A DNA stretch of 60,000 nucleotides from Antedon mediterranea. Lineage: Eukaryota > Echinodermata > Crinoidea > Comatulida > Antedonidae. The stretch is taken from positions 27,039,001-27,099,000 of the forward strand of contig NC_092673.1 in the NCBI RefSeq assembly GCF_964355755.1, given 5' to 3'. This document shows positions 14,501 through 28,590 of this stretch, piece after piece. Numbering within the stretch: the first letter of the stretch is position 1; each line of letters begins with the position of its first letter. Under the pieces are notes generated by a model that searched no databases, was not told where the DNA came from, and saw nothing but the letters and a program-made list of their open reading frames with translations. The translations under genes were made by a program, and so were the position numbers.

Positions 14501-17500
14501 ACTATCCCAATAATTATCCTCACGATTACATTTGTGAAACTGTTTACACTACCACCGAAGGACGTATTCAAGTTACGTTTACCGAGTTTAATGTTGAGGA
14601 ATGTCCAGGTTGCAGTTGTGATGTGCTCACAGTAAGTAATATAATGCACATTCTTAATTACTCTATACTTTAAAAAGATTAAATTTTTGCAGGGGTCATC
14701 TGTGGTCATCCAAAAATATAAATAAAAAAAAAAAACTTTTTTTAATTACTTATTTTTAACAGATTACCACACTAAAAATTAAATAGTTATTTAAACTAAA
14801 TTTAAATTGTTCGAATTAATAAGAATTTTAACACTTTGGTACCTCAAGTCTATCACACACTTCTATTTCAAAATATTCTATTAGAAAAAGAGAGAGTCCC
14901 TTCAGTCCTATATTCATTGGACACCCCTATTAAGTAGACACTTTCCACGAACGAGGGAAAATATATGTTATAACACTATGGTTAACCTCTATTAAGGAAA
15001 CACTTTTTTTTGGTCTCAAAGATGATCCCTCTTAATAGGGGTCTACTGTAGAAGTGTCTGCAGATAAGAATGCGGCTGGTGTGAATTCGGAATGAATATA
15101 TATTACCTTTTTTAAATATATATTCTTTTCTTTTCTATTAGATCACTGACGACAATATTAACCAACAATTCTGTGGACTGCCTCAAGTACCTTTTACAGT
15201 AACATCTACCAGTGGAGAGGTCACTGCTACTTTCACGAGTGATGCTAGTGTTAATCGAAGAGGTTACACAGCTACAGTGCAAGTTATCCCATCAGATGGC
15301 ATCCAGTGGATAGCTGGAATGTTTGGAGTGGTAATTTCTTTGTCTTTGTTCCTTATTTTTCTCTTCTAGTAATACATTGTCTATAATCTTTTCCCGAACA
15401 GAATTGTAGTGGAGCTGTAACTTGGTTATTGTGCTTGCTTTCCAATTCCACATTCCGAGGTTCATTCCTGATCCAGTGCCAGGCTTGTAACTCTTTCAAC
15501 TTCACTCCCTAAGCCTCAAATGAAACTTATTTGAAAATAGTAGAGTAGTAGTAGTAGTAGTGATTTAGTTTTGACTTTGTGTTGTGTCTTTGTTTTAGTG
15601 TTCTGTTACCTGTGGAGAGGGCACACGTTCACGATCAGTTACTTGCTACAACGATGGGGTTGAGGTAGATGATCTTGTGTGCAGTGGTCTTGAAAGACCT
15701 CCAGCAATGGAATCATGTCTTGCTGGTGATTGTCCACCACCAGATGGTAAGTTTTGTTTTTTAAAGACATAAAAAAACGGCAATAAATAATGTATAATTT
15801 GTGTTATGTCATGCGCATTTGATTGAGTACCCAGAACATTGACAGCACTATACTTACATACGTAGCTTGGTTCATCATGTTTGTGATTTATAAACTTGTG
15901 GTGGTTACCTATAGGCAAAAATTAATTGCAGATTACTGGAATAAAATAAAATACCCAAACACCAACCAAGTGTAGGTCATAGGTTATTACAATCCAAAGC
16001 TTTCCTATTACTGTATGTCAGAATGGTTTAACAAATAACATGCTATTAATGGTTCTTACATTCCAGCCTGTGGGAATGATACCCTGCGCACAGTCAGTGG
16101 TGAGATTCAATCGCCATCAATTGGCAATTACGAAAACGACTTGTACTGTCTCACTATCATCCGAGCTCCTATCAACAATATCATTGAATTTTCATTGTTT
16201 GTATTTGATCTGGAGGATTCAGAAAACTGCACCAAAGACTCGCTCACTGTAAGTATAATGAAGGACTAGTGCTGTTCTGCCATACCACGCCGAGAATGGT
16301 AAAGAGTCACAATCGAGTTTGAACTATACCATGAAAGCCCCAGTGGTCTAATGGTTAGGATATCTGCATATCAAGCAGAAGGTTCCGGGTTCGAATCTCG
16401 GTTGTGGCGACTTTTTCTCATTCTCAAAGATTTCCTCATCTTATCGTTTCAAATTAATTAATTAAATTTCAGTATATCACCGGGCTGTTTCAAATTAATG
16501 TTCTGTGCCTGATGTGTTTATATATATATATATATAAAAGTATCTCTTCGGAGATCCCGCTTCGTGAATAAACTTTCCAAAGAAAAATGAAAAATAAATA
16601 TTTAAAAAATTCAACCAAAAACCCATTGGCTGGCAGCAAATTTGTCAATTTTTTGCTTTAAATTAATAAGAACAGGTGATCTTTTAAATCACTCAGTCTT
16701 GAGCAATTTTATGGGTGGAATGGCAGGCCGACAACACGTCACCCTTTCATAAATATTTTATTTTAAATTATTTTATTATTAGTTTTCATCGGCTAATGAA
16801 GAAGAGGTATTCTGCGGAACACAATCAGGTAGTATGTTTACTTCTACGACAAATGAAGTGAACGTGACATTTAGGACGGATGGCGACACAGTAGCCATTG
16901 GCTATATTATTGATTTCGAATTTATTCAACTAGAAGGTATTTATTTATTTTATTTATTCAAAACCAACACCAATGACAACAGATTTGATAAACTAGAATA
17001 AAGTAAAATATTATATAAATCTAAAACAGATAAATATCAGAAATATTAATATTAAATACAGTAGAACACCAATTAAGGGGATTACATCATCATTATGTCA
17101 TTCCTTTCTGATATTATGTAACTTACATTTAACATAATTATCTGTTATAATTATCTGTTAATATTATTAATGTTATTATTATTATTAATGTTATTATTAT
17201 TATTATGTAATATTTGTCTGAATTACAGTTGATCAGTGTGATGAACTTCTTATTGAAGAAGGTGAGGTGTTTTCACGTAACTACCCTAGTACATACCCCA
17301 ACAACGAGGATTGTACTACCACCATTTTCGTTGGAGGTTCCATGTGTGTAGAAATTGTCTTTGATGTCTTTGAGGTTGAAGATAGTGATAATTGTGAAAA
17401 TGACTATCTAGAGGTTAGTATTTTATTTTAAATTAGATACTTAATTGTAGGGTCAGTGTAAAGGATTTGTGTAATCCGAGAGCTCTGCAATTTCTTTCTG

Positions 17501-20500
17501 GCTGTTTTACTTTACTGTTTTGATTTAACTTTCTTTTTATTTTATTTGTATCTCTATTGAGATCCAGTCGCTGATGCTCACAGCATTGTCATTTTTTTAG
17601 TGTCTATTTTATTTGTATAGCCATTGAGATCCAGTCGCTGATACTCACAGCATTGTCATTTTTTCAGTGCTTATTTTATTTGTATCTCCATTGAGATTCA
17701 GCCACTGATACCCACAACATTGTCATTTTTTCAGAAATTGGCCAATTATATAGTACAAGAATATATGTATAAATCTCACCTTTGGAACACTATTCAGGAG
17801 ACATGTGCCCATATTTAGGCATAATGTCATATCACTACCATATTTGAGCATATCACTACCATATGTGAGAATATCACTACCATTTTGAGCATATCACTAC
17901 CATATTTGATCATATCACTACCATATTTGAGCATATCACTACCATATTTGATCATATCACTACCATATTTGAGCATATCACTACCATATTTGAGCATATC
18001 ACTACCATATTTGAGGGACATATTGTTAGGTAACGTCATTAAAACTTTATTTCAACCAATGTTATGGCAGTATGTAAAGTGCCACTGATTGTATCATCAG
18101 TCATATCATAGAAATGTGCGCTATATTAGGTGTTAATATTAAAAGATACAATATTAATAATACTGTGATTTCTTTGTATTTCAGTTTTACGACGTTTCAA
18201 ATTCAGATTTTATACAGAGGGTTTGTGGTTCCAGAGACGATTTGATAATACGATCATTTACTTCCACTTTCATCCTTAAACTCATCACCAATGATGAAAT
18301 AACCGATGCAGGTTACCATGGTTACTTGAACTTTGTTGATTGCCCTGTTGCTTTGTTTAGAGTTGGTGAATTTTCTGATGTAAGGATTTTCATTTTGTTA
18401 GTAATTATTAAATAAAAAGTTGAAATAGTTATTACGACAATGGCCTGTGTTCATAACATACATAGTTTAACCCTCTACAATAACATGTTTATTTTTACAA
18501 CTTGCCATGGATTTTCAAGGCTTTGTACTTATTCTTCAAATGTTTTGCTGTAACTATTTTTAATTTGCATTCTGAACATTTTGCTATGATCATAGGCATC
18601 ATGTAAACATTGTTCTACTGCAGTTACTGCAGTAATTATATTTTGTTTATTTTGAAACTGCCTCATAAACTTGTACATTGAAACAAACTAAAAAAAAATA
18701 ATACGTTATTGCAGTAAAAAATGTACTTACTGCAGTAACTGTACAGTGACATGTTTTGACATGATCCTTTACAAGCCACCATGTTCACCAGTTGTTTTGC
18801 TTAAGCTCTGTCTACACTATCAAACTTTATGTCACAAAAAAATGTGATGTGCCCATATATGGACATGATGATGTCATATCACAACCATTAGCACCTCACT
18901 ACCATATTTGGGCACCCTAACCCAAACTAGTTTGATAGTGTAGACAGATGTTCTAATTCATAATATTAGGATTTTGTGTTACATTTTAAATGTTTTACCC
19001 CAGTGTTCTGTATCATGCGGTGGCGGGGAGAGAACAAGGACTGTAGAATGTATTGCCAGTGATGGCACTGTTCTGCCTGATGTCATTTGTGGAACAGATG
19101 TTCCTGCATCAACAGAAGCGTGTGGCGAAGAAGACTGTCCATGTATGTTTTATCTAATTGTATTAATTTTACCAACTTAGTTTGACATGCTAGGTTTCTG
19201 TTCAAATAACCATCTGGTTGCCAACACCATGATAAATATGTGTGCAACTTTTTATTTTATTTTACAAGCAATTATATAAAAAAAATACTACATTTTTGTA
19301 GATTACGTGTTAAAAATATGTTGGTTGACAGTTTACGCACAAAAATAAATATAAAATTTATTCAGAAATGTTAATGGTATAAAATTGGTCTTGTTTGCTA
19401 AGTCAGTTGTTCAGGTTCTCTCTAAACCTAAATTTTACCGTAAAATTATTTCAACTTAATTCTTTATGTTATTTCTTTTATAGCTTGTGATGTCCTTATT
19501 ACCGATGATGGTGAATCCACCGTGATTATCCAAAGTCCAAATTATCCAGATCCTTACAGTAATAATCTTAACTGTACGTACACCATCATCAGCACATCGG
19601 GTCAATGTATTTTCATACTTGACCAAGTCTTTGATCTTGAAGGTCGTAACGATAATGGCGAATGCGAGAACGACTACGTAGAGGTATGTATCAAGATAAT
19701 TATGCAATAGCTCTACTAAAGGTCTCCAATTCGTTATAATAATTGAAATTCACGAAAAACCACAATTTCCAGAAAAAAACACAGTTATTTGACACGATGA
19801 TGTTTATTAGTGTATACAGAGCTTTACAAAAATAAAATAATTGTTTGCGTTCATTACCACGCAGGTATTTGACCTTGGTTACCCAACAATTCGGCAAAGG
19901 GATTGCGGCTCAGACCGCACCGAGGAATTTTTTCAGTCGTTGTCATCAGAAGTCCAACAGACATTTGTTACAAATGACAATATTACTGCAGGAGGATTTT
20001 CCACAACCATAGCTTTTGTTCCATGTGAAGTTTATGCCTACCTTCCAGGTGAATGGAGTGAGGTGAGTTCTTGATTTTAAGCTGTTTATTTATTAAAAGA
20101 AAAAAAAATATTTGCGACCTATGTTATGTTTTTCATCCTCAATTGAAGAAACAGGATTTGGCCCACAGCAGCCATAGTGCAGTGTATAACAGGGGCTGAG
20201 ATTGACCAATACACTGAGATAATGCCTTACTCTTCCGAAAAATGCTCTGGGTTCTTTAAAGTACACACATGCCAGAGGTGTAAACTGACCTTTAATGTCC
20301 TTTTCCGAGAAAACATCTATACTACAAGAACAAATTTAATTTTTTAATTTTTTTTTATGATTGGATTAGAAAACTTGTTATTGGTAGTTGATAACTTTAG
20401 AAATGGTTTTTCAATTAAAAATTTAATTTCACTTTTTGACAAATAATGTTATCTGATCTTATCTTAAATTTTATGGCATTTTTACTTTGATTAATAAAAT

Positions 20501-23500
20501 TATTTTATGCAGTGCACTTCCACATGTGGTGAGGGTGAACGAACAAGGACAGTGGACTGTTGGTTTATTGCGGGAGGAACTGCTGTTGATGACTCCTTGT
20601 GCTCTGGAACTAAACCACCAACGTCTGAGATTTGTCTTGAGGATCCTTGCCCAGGTTTGTGCAATTGCTTTTACTAGTTTGATGATTTATTATTATTATT
20701 GATAAATCTCTCAATGAAACCATAAACTGCTTAACAAATATATTTCACTTATAATAAAGGCAAACAAACAATTACATTTAGCCAGAAATCTGTCACAGAC
20801 AATTGACGTTTGGTTGGCTATTTACTTTCTTTAAATAAAATGTATCACCCTCTGTTATTTCTGCCCTAACACATTGGTGATGATGTATCCAGTTGTTATG
20901 GAACTCATTTATTTATTATTTTTTTGCAGAATGTGATGAAGAAATAGTCACAGAGAATATTTTCAGCAATAAACCTGATGGTGAAGATACATATCTACCA
21001 AATCAAGATTGTGTGTATACCTTTGTCGCACCTGATGACATGTGTGTAACGTTGGTTTTCATTTCAATTGATTTAGAAGAAGCAACTGATGGTGTATGTC
21101 AAAATGACTATTTTACTGTAAGTTAATGGGATGCTTGTCCATTCATACATTACGCTAAAGCTCTGCAATTTCTTTCTGGCTGTTTAAATTTATCATTTTG
21201 ATTTAGTTGGCTTTATCATTGTCATTGTCATTTTTTAGTGCTTATTTTATTTGTATCTCCATTGAGATCCAATCACTGATACCCACAGCATTGTAATTTT
21301 TTCAGTGCTTATTTTATTTGTATCTCCATTGAGATCCAGCCACTGATACCCAGAGCATTGTCATTTTTTCAGTGCTTATTTTATTTGTATCTCCATTGAG
21401 ATCCAGCCACTGATACCCAGAGCATTGTCATTTTTTCAGTGCTTATTTTATTTGTATCTCCATTGAGATCCAGCCACTGATACCCAGAGCATTGTCATTT
21501 TTTCAGTGCTTATTTTATTTGTATCTCCATTGAGATCCAGCCACTGATACCCAGAGCATTGTCATTTTTTCAGTGCTTATTTTATTTTGTATCTCCATTG
21601 AGATCCAGCCACTGATACCCAGAGCATTGTCATTTTTTCAGTGCTTATTTTATTTTGTATCTCCATTGAGATCCAGCCACTGATACCCAGAGCATTGTCA
21701 TTTTTTCAGTGCTTATTTTATTTTGTATCTCCATTGAGATCCAGCCACTGATACCCAGAGCATTGTCATTTTTTCAGTGCTTATTTTATTTTGTATCTCC
21801 ATTGAGATCCAGCCACTGATACCCACAGCATTGTCATTTTTTCAGTGCTTATTTTATTTGTATCTCCATTGAAATCCAGCCACTGATACCCAGAGCATTG
21901 TCATTTTTCAGTGCTTATTTTATTTTGTATCTCCATTGAGATCCAGCCACTGATACCCACAGCATTGTCATTTTTTCAGTGCTTATTTTATTTTGTATCT
22001 CCATTGAGATCCAGCCACAGAATTGTAATTGTTTCAGTAATTTGCCCTTTGATGTATATATTACTTGAATTAAGAAAATTTGTCATTGTTGTTTTAATTA
22101 TTTTCTAGGTAACGGACCCAACAGACTTGAACTTGAACCAGACCTTTTGTGGTTCAGTAGGATTAACCACTTTTGGTCCAACTGCCGGTCGAACTGCCCT
22201 CATCACATTTGTTTCTGATGACACTAATGAATTTGCCGGATTTAGTTGTTTTTTTCAATTTTCCGCGTGTCCATTATTCGTTTACAGAACTACTCCATTC
22301 GCAGATGTAAGTTGTAACATTTCCTTTCTTTCAAAATAGTTATTAAAATTACTAGTTAATTTCAATTAACTGTGTTTTTGTTAATATAAACAAATTCTTT
22401 GATGAGAAAATATAAGATGCCTTTTTCAAATTTTTTACATTTTTTTATTTATTCAATTTCTGACATATACAATACAATGAAAAAGACAAAACAAAATATA
22501 AAAGGCAAGGAAAGACCAAGCAGGTGCAAAACACCTATGCTAGTTGATCAACTCAGAACAGTGAAGTATATTAATCGCAATAACACCTATGAATGTTTCA
22601 TACATTTCTCTTCCTACTTTAGTGTGATCGAACTTGTGGAAGTGGTATGCAGACAAGAAATATATTTTGTGTTGACATTTCGACTGAGGTCACTGTAGAC
22701 GACAGTAACTGTGCTGATATTGAAGCGCCCCCTCAATCACAGTCATGCAATTTAGGACCATGTCCAGAATGTGATGAATTTTTTGAAGAAGACGGTATTT
22801 TACTAATGTCTAATTATGAGGCTGATCTTAGTTGTCGCGCTGACATCAATCTGGGTGAAGGCCAATGTATCGAGCTTACTAAGCTAACATTTTCATTGCC
22901 AGACCGAGTTGACGGGGAATGTTCAGACAAAATTTTGGTTAGTTTAAATTGATTGTAGCCAGTAGGCCCAGTCGGCATTATTGGCCTAAATTCACTCATT
23001 AAAGACAGGCTTATGTCAATCAAGAACATAATTCAACTGAAAGAAATTTTATTTAAGCAAATTTGTGTGTTATATTGACATAGGGTTGATAAAACTTGTA
23101 CAGTGAACGCAATATGATGAAAAGTTCAGTCCAGTTCTGGATATTCTTTATCTGAAATTAACATATTTTACACAACTCAACATACAGTTGAATTGTTTTC
23201 AGTTCCGTTTTGACAGCCCTTTAAAGATGATTTCATTTAATTAAAAATAATAATAATAATAACATTAGTTCATTCTTATATAGAGCATATAAGCGAGCGC
23301 TCAATGAATGGATCAAACACGTATGGAAATATACTCCCATAATGCAACTAGTAATCAGCGCAAGGTTGTGTCTTGATCTAACCGGGTACCCTTTTATACA
23401 CCTGGGTGGAGAGAGGCAAACGTAAGTAAAGTATCTTGCCAAAGGATACAAGCAATGCGACGAGAGTTGGATTCGAACCTCGGTCTCACGATCAGTAGTC

Positions 23501-26500
23501 CAACGTTCAACACCCTGCGCCACACGCCCTCGTTATTAAATTAATAATTTAAATACTATTTTTGTATTAAATATAATAATCAAAATGAAAACTAAAATTG
23601 TTCTTTATTATATTTTCAGATCTTTGATGTTGGAAACGATGCACCTGAAGTAGAATTTTGTGGATCTGAATTTACTACTTTTCTATCCCGTTCAAATGAG
23701 GTCGATGTCAGATTTATGTCTAATAATGACACTGAGATCGGCAGCTACACTATTGCAATTACAGAAATTGATTGTCCAACATATGGATATGTTTCTGGAA
23801 TGTTCGATGACGTAAGTACATTGGTACAATTATGTAAATAAATTTTACCCAACAAAGTTTCCACTGAATAGGGGTGTACGGTGAATGGTGTTTGGCCCAA
23901 CCAAGTCAATGTTATGTTTTTGCTTGTGTGTATGGTATATAAAACAAATATTTACTGGGCTTTCATCGGAGCATGGTAAAAATTATACCCCTCAGTGATC
24001 TGGAGATATACTATCACTCGACTTCATCTCGGGATATAGTATACATATATTTTTAACTATGCCCTTCAGACCAGTAAATAATTGTATACTTGTATAGAAC
24101 AATTCATGCATATCTATATATGACATAATGTACTGTTTGCCAGAGAAAAGAATTTTTATTTTGATAATATTTGATTGGTATTATATACAGATTTAAAAAG
24201 AAAATATCTTCATCATGAATTTGTTAACCTATAGTAACCTTTTCTCATAATAGTGTACCAGAACATGTGGTGGCGGTACACAGACTAGAACAGTTGAGTG
24301 CCAGGAACTGGCAACTGAAATGGTTGTTGATGATTCTGTGTGCGATGATGCTAAGCCAGAAGAAACCGAAGAGTGCAACATCCAAGATTGTCCACGTAAG
24401 TTTAAAAACCTTTCTTTCATTCATTCATTCTCTGTCTACACTATCGAACTAGTTTGACAAAAAGTGTGATGCGCCCAAATATGGTAGTGGTATTCTTACA
24501 CATAGTAGTGATATGACATCATCGTATCCATGGCTACATCATTTATTACATTTATTTGTTACATAAAGTTTAATAGTGGTTTTCTTTTTTTTTTAATTGA
24601 CACAGAAAAAAAATGTTTTTATTTTGCAGCATGTGGTCAGGATATTCAAGCCGGAGGTCCTCAGTTTTATGACCCTGCTGGTGATAATACAGATTATGAC
24701 AATTTCCAAGATTGCTCATACAAAATTATTGCTGATGACGGACAATGCGTTGTTATTTACTTCAATACTTTAGAAATGCAGGAACCAGATAATGATGGCA
24801 ATTGTCTTGACTATGTTGAGGTACATTATTTGCATTTCTCCTAAGATAATGATAATATATCAACTACATATTCATCCAAAATTGCTTTATTTATTGAATA
24901 ATATAATTTTAAATGAAAACGTTAATATTTTCTCACACCATGCATTTAATTTCTAGGTTATAGATATTGGGCTTAGCCTCAACTAGCGTTTACACTTACA
25001 GTCACAGATACAGTAATAATTTAATAATCAAACATTTATAGCGCCAATTCCAAAACGATGATCAAAGGCTCATTATATCCTTAAATTTGCTATGCTGCAT
25101 GTTATTCTATAAAAAACATTTATCATTAAGTATCATTTTGTTTTTTTTGCCTTTAAGCTTGACCAGCCAGGGTTTGAAAACACGTATTACCGATTCTGTG
25201 GTGATGAAAGCGCCAGTGTATTCTATGGCATTAGCCAGGAAATCTCTTTGAGATTTTTCTCTGATGATGACACAGTCGCAGAAGGTTTTGCTGCTACTGC
25301 TTTTTCTTTTGAATGTCCAGAATTTGCTTACGCCGTTGGAGAATTTGGAGATGTAAGAGATTTCTTCTTTTTATTTATTTATTCTAGAATAATAGATCCA
25401 TGTTAACTTGAAGGAGTTACAGGAATAGTCAGTACAATGTATTGCATTCTGTTACAGTATGCCGTCTTTATTGTGGGAGCCAAGTGGTTAGCTGTATGAG
25501 TGCCTGATTGAAAAACCTTGAGACGATAAGGTGGCAGAGAAAGGAACTGAGACTCCTAACATTCCCTTACGTTCAGAGTGAATAAAAAGTTCACTTTTAC
25601 CTTTATTGTACTTTCAGTGCTCTGCAACTTGTGGAGAGGGTTATCAAGTTAGAAGCCTACTGTGCATATCCTTGTCAGACAACACTGAAACTGATATTTC
25701 CAATTGTGATGACATTGACTATTTACCATATCGTATCAATCAAACATGCGAAATTGAGGCATGCCCAGGTTAGTAGGACAAACCAAATTAAACAATTATG
25801 TTTGGATATTCGTGCAATGGAACAAATAATTTGATTCGGTGAAAGATGAAAATTTGTTATATATTCATCTTTGAACTTTGAATTATTTGTACCAGCACTA
25901 AAAATTTATTATTTTAAATACACTGCCATATTTATGTACTAATATAAAAATAATCTATTACAAGTATCATTTAATAACTTGTTTAGTACATCTGCCTCAT
26001 TCCATAATTACTTAACAAGAAACAGGTCAAACTACTGTCCACAACAAATGCACTAACAATGCATATCGTATCAAGAACACATATTTGGAATAATTTGACA
26101 GATAAAACAATCCCCCACATTAAGTTTGTTCAATTGTGTTTAGGATTACATGTTTAAAGCATTCTTGCTTATTTTGTATCCCATTATCATTCTTATTGTA
26201 TTTGTATATTTTTATTTTTGAATAAAAATGTTTGATTGATTGATACTATTAAACTGATTTATTTTTTTAAGATTGCAATTCTGTGATGTTAGTTAGTTCA
26301 TCAAGTAGTATGGATTTATTTTTTGGAGACAACGATATGTGTCAGACAAACATAACTATTGACACTGATGAGTGTTTGGTATTATTTATACAGTCAGTGA
26401 ATCTACCAAGCGATTGTAATGAAAACTATATTGAGGTACCATATTTATTAAAAATTTTTTTGTTATAGACTTTGTATAAATTATTGTGAAAATTAGGTGG

Positions 26501-28559
26501 TGGCATTGGATTTCAGTAATAAATAGATTGTAAACTATATACTGTATAATGGGATAAAACAAATTGAAATATATAATAAATGAGGTTGAATCAACTCTTC
26601 TGGACTAATGAAAAATTACTGCCACACATTGATGTATTCAGCCCGAAAATTGCTTGAAAATCACTGCCTACTTCATTCTGTACACATTTAAAAAAACAAT
26701 ATTTTCATTTCAGTATTATGATGCCAACGCTCCCTGGTTGCAAGGAAGGTCATGTAATGGTGATAGCTCAGTAATTTTTAACTCACAAACCAACATGATT
26801 ATTTTGGAGGCAAAACAGGATGGGACAGCAGGAGGCGCGGAGCCCGCTGTTAGCTACCTTATAGTTCCCAGTGCATGTCCTCAGTATGGATATGTGGTTT
26901 CAGGAGAATCTACTGTAAGGCATTTACCTTATTATAATGGATAAAAATTGATTTATTTAATTTGTCTTTTATAACAATTGTTTGGTCCCAATATGATTAG
27001 TGATCCATTACTCTGTCAAAGTTGGCAACATTTCAGAAGCGTTTTACAATCAGATAAGAATATAGTAGCTACAAGTTGTTGCAATAAACACTTTTGCTTC
27101 TTATGCCACAGTAAAGCTTTTAAATAAAAATATATCAAGCAATTTGTATAACAGTCACTCTGTAGGGCATTACTTTTATACCTTCAAATCAATTTACATA
27201 CATATTGTAACAAAATTAATTAAATAATTAAAGCAGAGGAAGACAAAATAACAACAAACCTAATTGCAGGCCACACCCTTTGAGGAGTGCTGCCACACCC
27301 TTAATGGAGTTGGACATTTCTCCACCTAGAAAAGTGGAAAAAACAATTGGTATAAATATATATATATGTATATTTCTCATTGTTTGATGTGATTTATTTG
27401 CAGTGTTCTGTTACATGCGGTGAAGGTGTTCTTACCCGAGAGTATGAATGCCAGAATTTGATGACGGAAGAGGTGGTTGATGATTCTAATTGCGACGAAG
27501 CCCCATCATCCTCAGCATCTTGCGAGTTGGAGGAATGTCCATGTAAGTAGTACAGATAACTTGCATTTGCCAAATTCTTTTACAGCAACAAGTGGTAGTC
27601 ACTGTGTTGTGCGCTGAACCTTGAAATACCACAGGTCCATTTGTTCAAATCCGACCATCGCTCTCTAGCTGACCTAGTGGGGTGAAATACATGTAGATAG
27701 CGCACCGTCTTTCAGATGAGATGTTAAGCTGTTAGCTGTAAAATAATAACAGCCTACCACATGTTTTAATGCATTTTTTATTTTATAGGTGACTTTTAAC
27801 TTTAGTATTACTTAATAATTTTTTTTTGATTACCTACTACACTATGCAAACCTTTACTAATAATTGTACGGTTTAATTTACATTCTTAGTTTCTAGCTTA
27901 TTTTATCATTCCATTGAACATCAAGTAAACAGTATTAAAATTAATTTTGACTAATCTAAAGCTCTGTCTACACTATCAAACTAGTTTGGCAAAAAAGTGT
28001 GATGTGCTCAAATATGGTAGTGATATTCATCATGTTCATATCATGGGCACAGCACATTTTCTTTCTCATATAATGTTTAAAGTATACAAAGGAGAGCAAC
28101 AAGGTGTTCCTGGGACACATCTTATTTTCATAGGTTGAAAGTGCTTGAATTATTATCTATTGATGACTTGTTTAAATTACATAGACTTTCATTAGGATTT
28201 AAGGTGTTGAAAGGTTACTGTCCCCATTCTTTCAATGAGTATATTAAAACTAGTGAAAGATGTCCGGGTAGGCTTTTACGTTGGAATTCGAAAGGCAATA
28301 CTTTTCATAATTCTGTATTTGTTTCCTTTCCTAGACTATGGGAGCAAATACCAAATGACATAAAAGATTCACAAACAATTTCAATATTTAAGGCTGCTCT
28401 AACAAAACACTATATTTCATGTTATGTATAATTTATTTGTATTTTTCTTGTATATGATTTTATCTTTAACTGATTATATTGTATGGAGTGAGTGCAGAAT
28501 CTGTTTGGGCTTTAGCCTATTCTCATTCCTGGTTATTTTTACATTGATGACCGAATAAA

Positions 28560-28590
<31 letters not shown>

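Noticed and set aside
16337-16410. Functional tRNA gene
   Set aside because: It folds like a tRNA but has an ATC anticodon and an acceptor mismatch, and it continues into a body repeated at 29 kb, so it is a SINE head.
17827-18088. Repeat frames (KYGSDM, SISLPYL)
   Set aside because: Translations of the 21-bp array derived from MITE family A.
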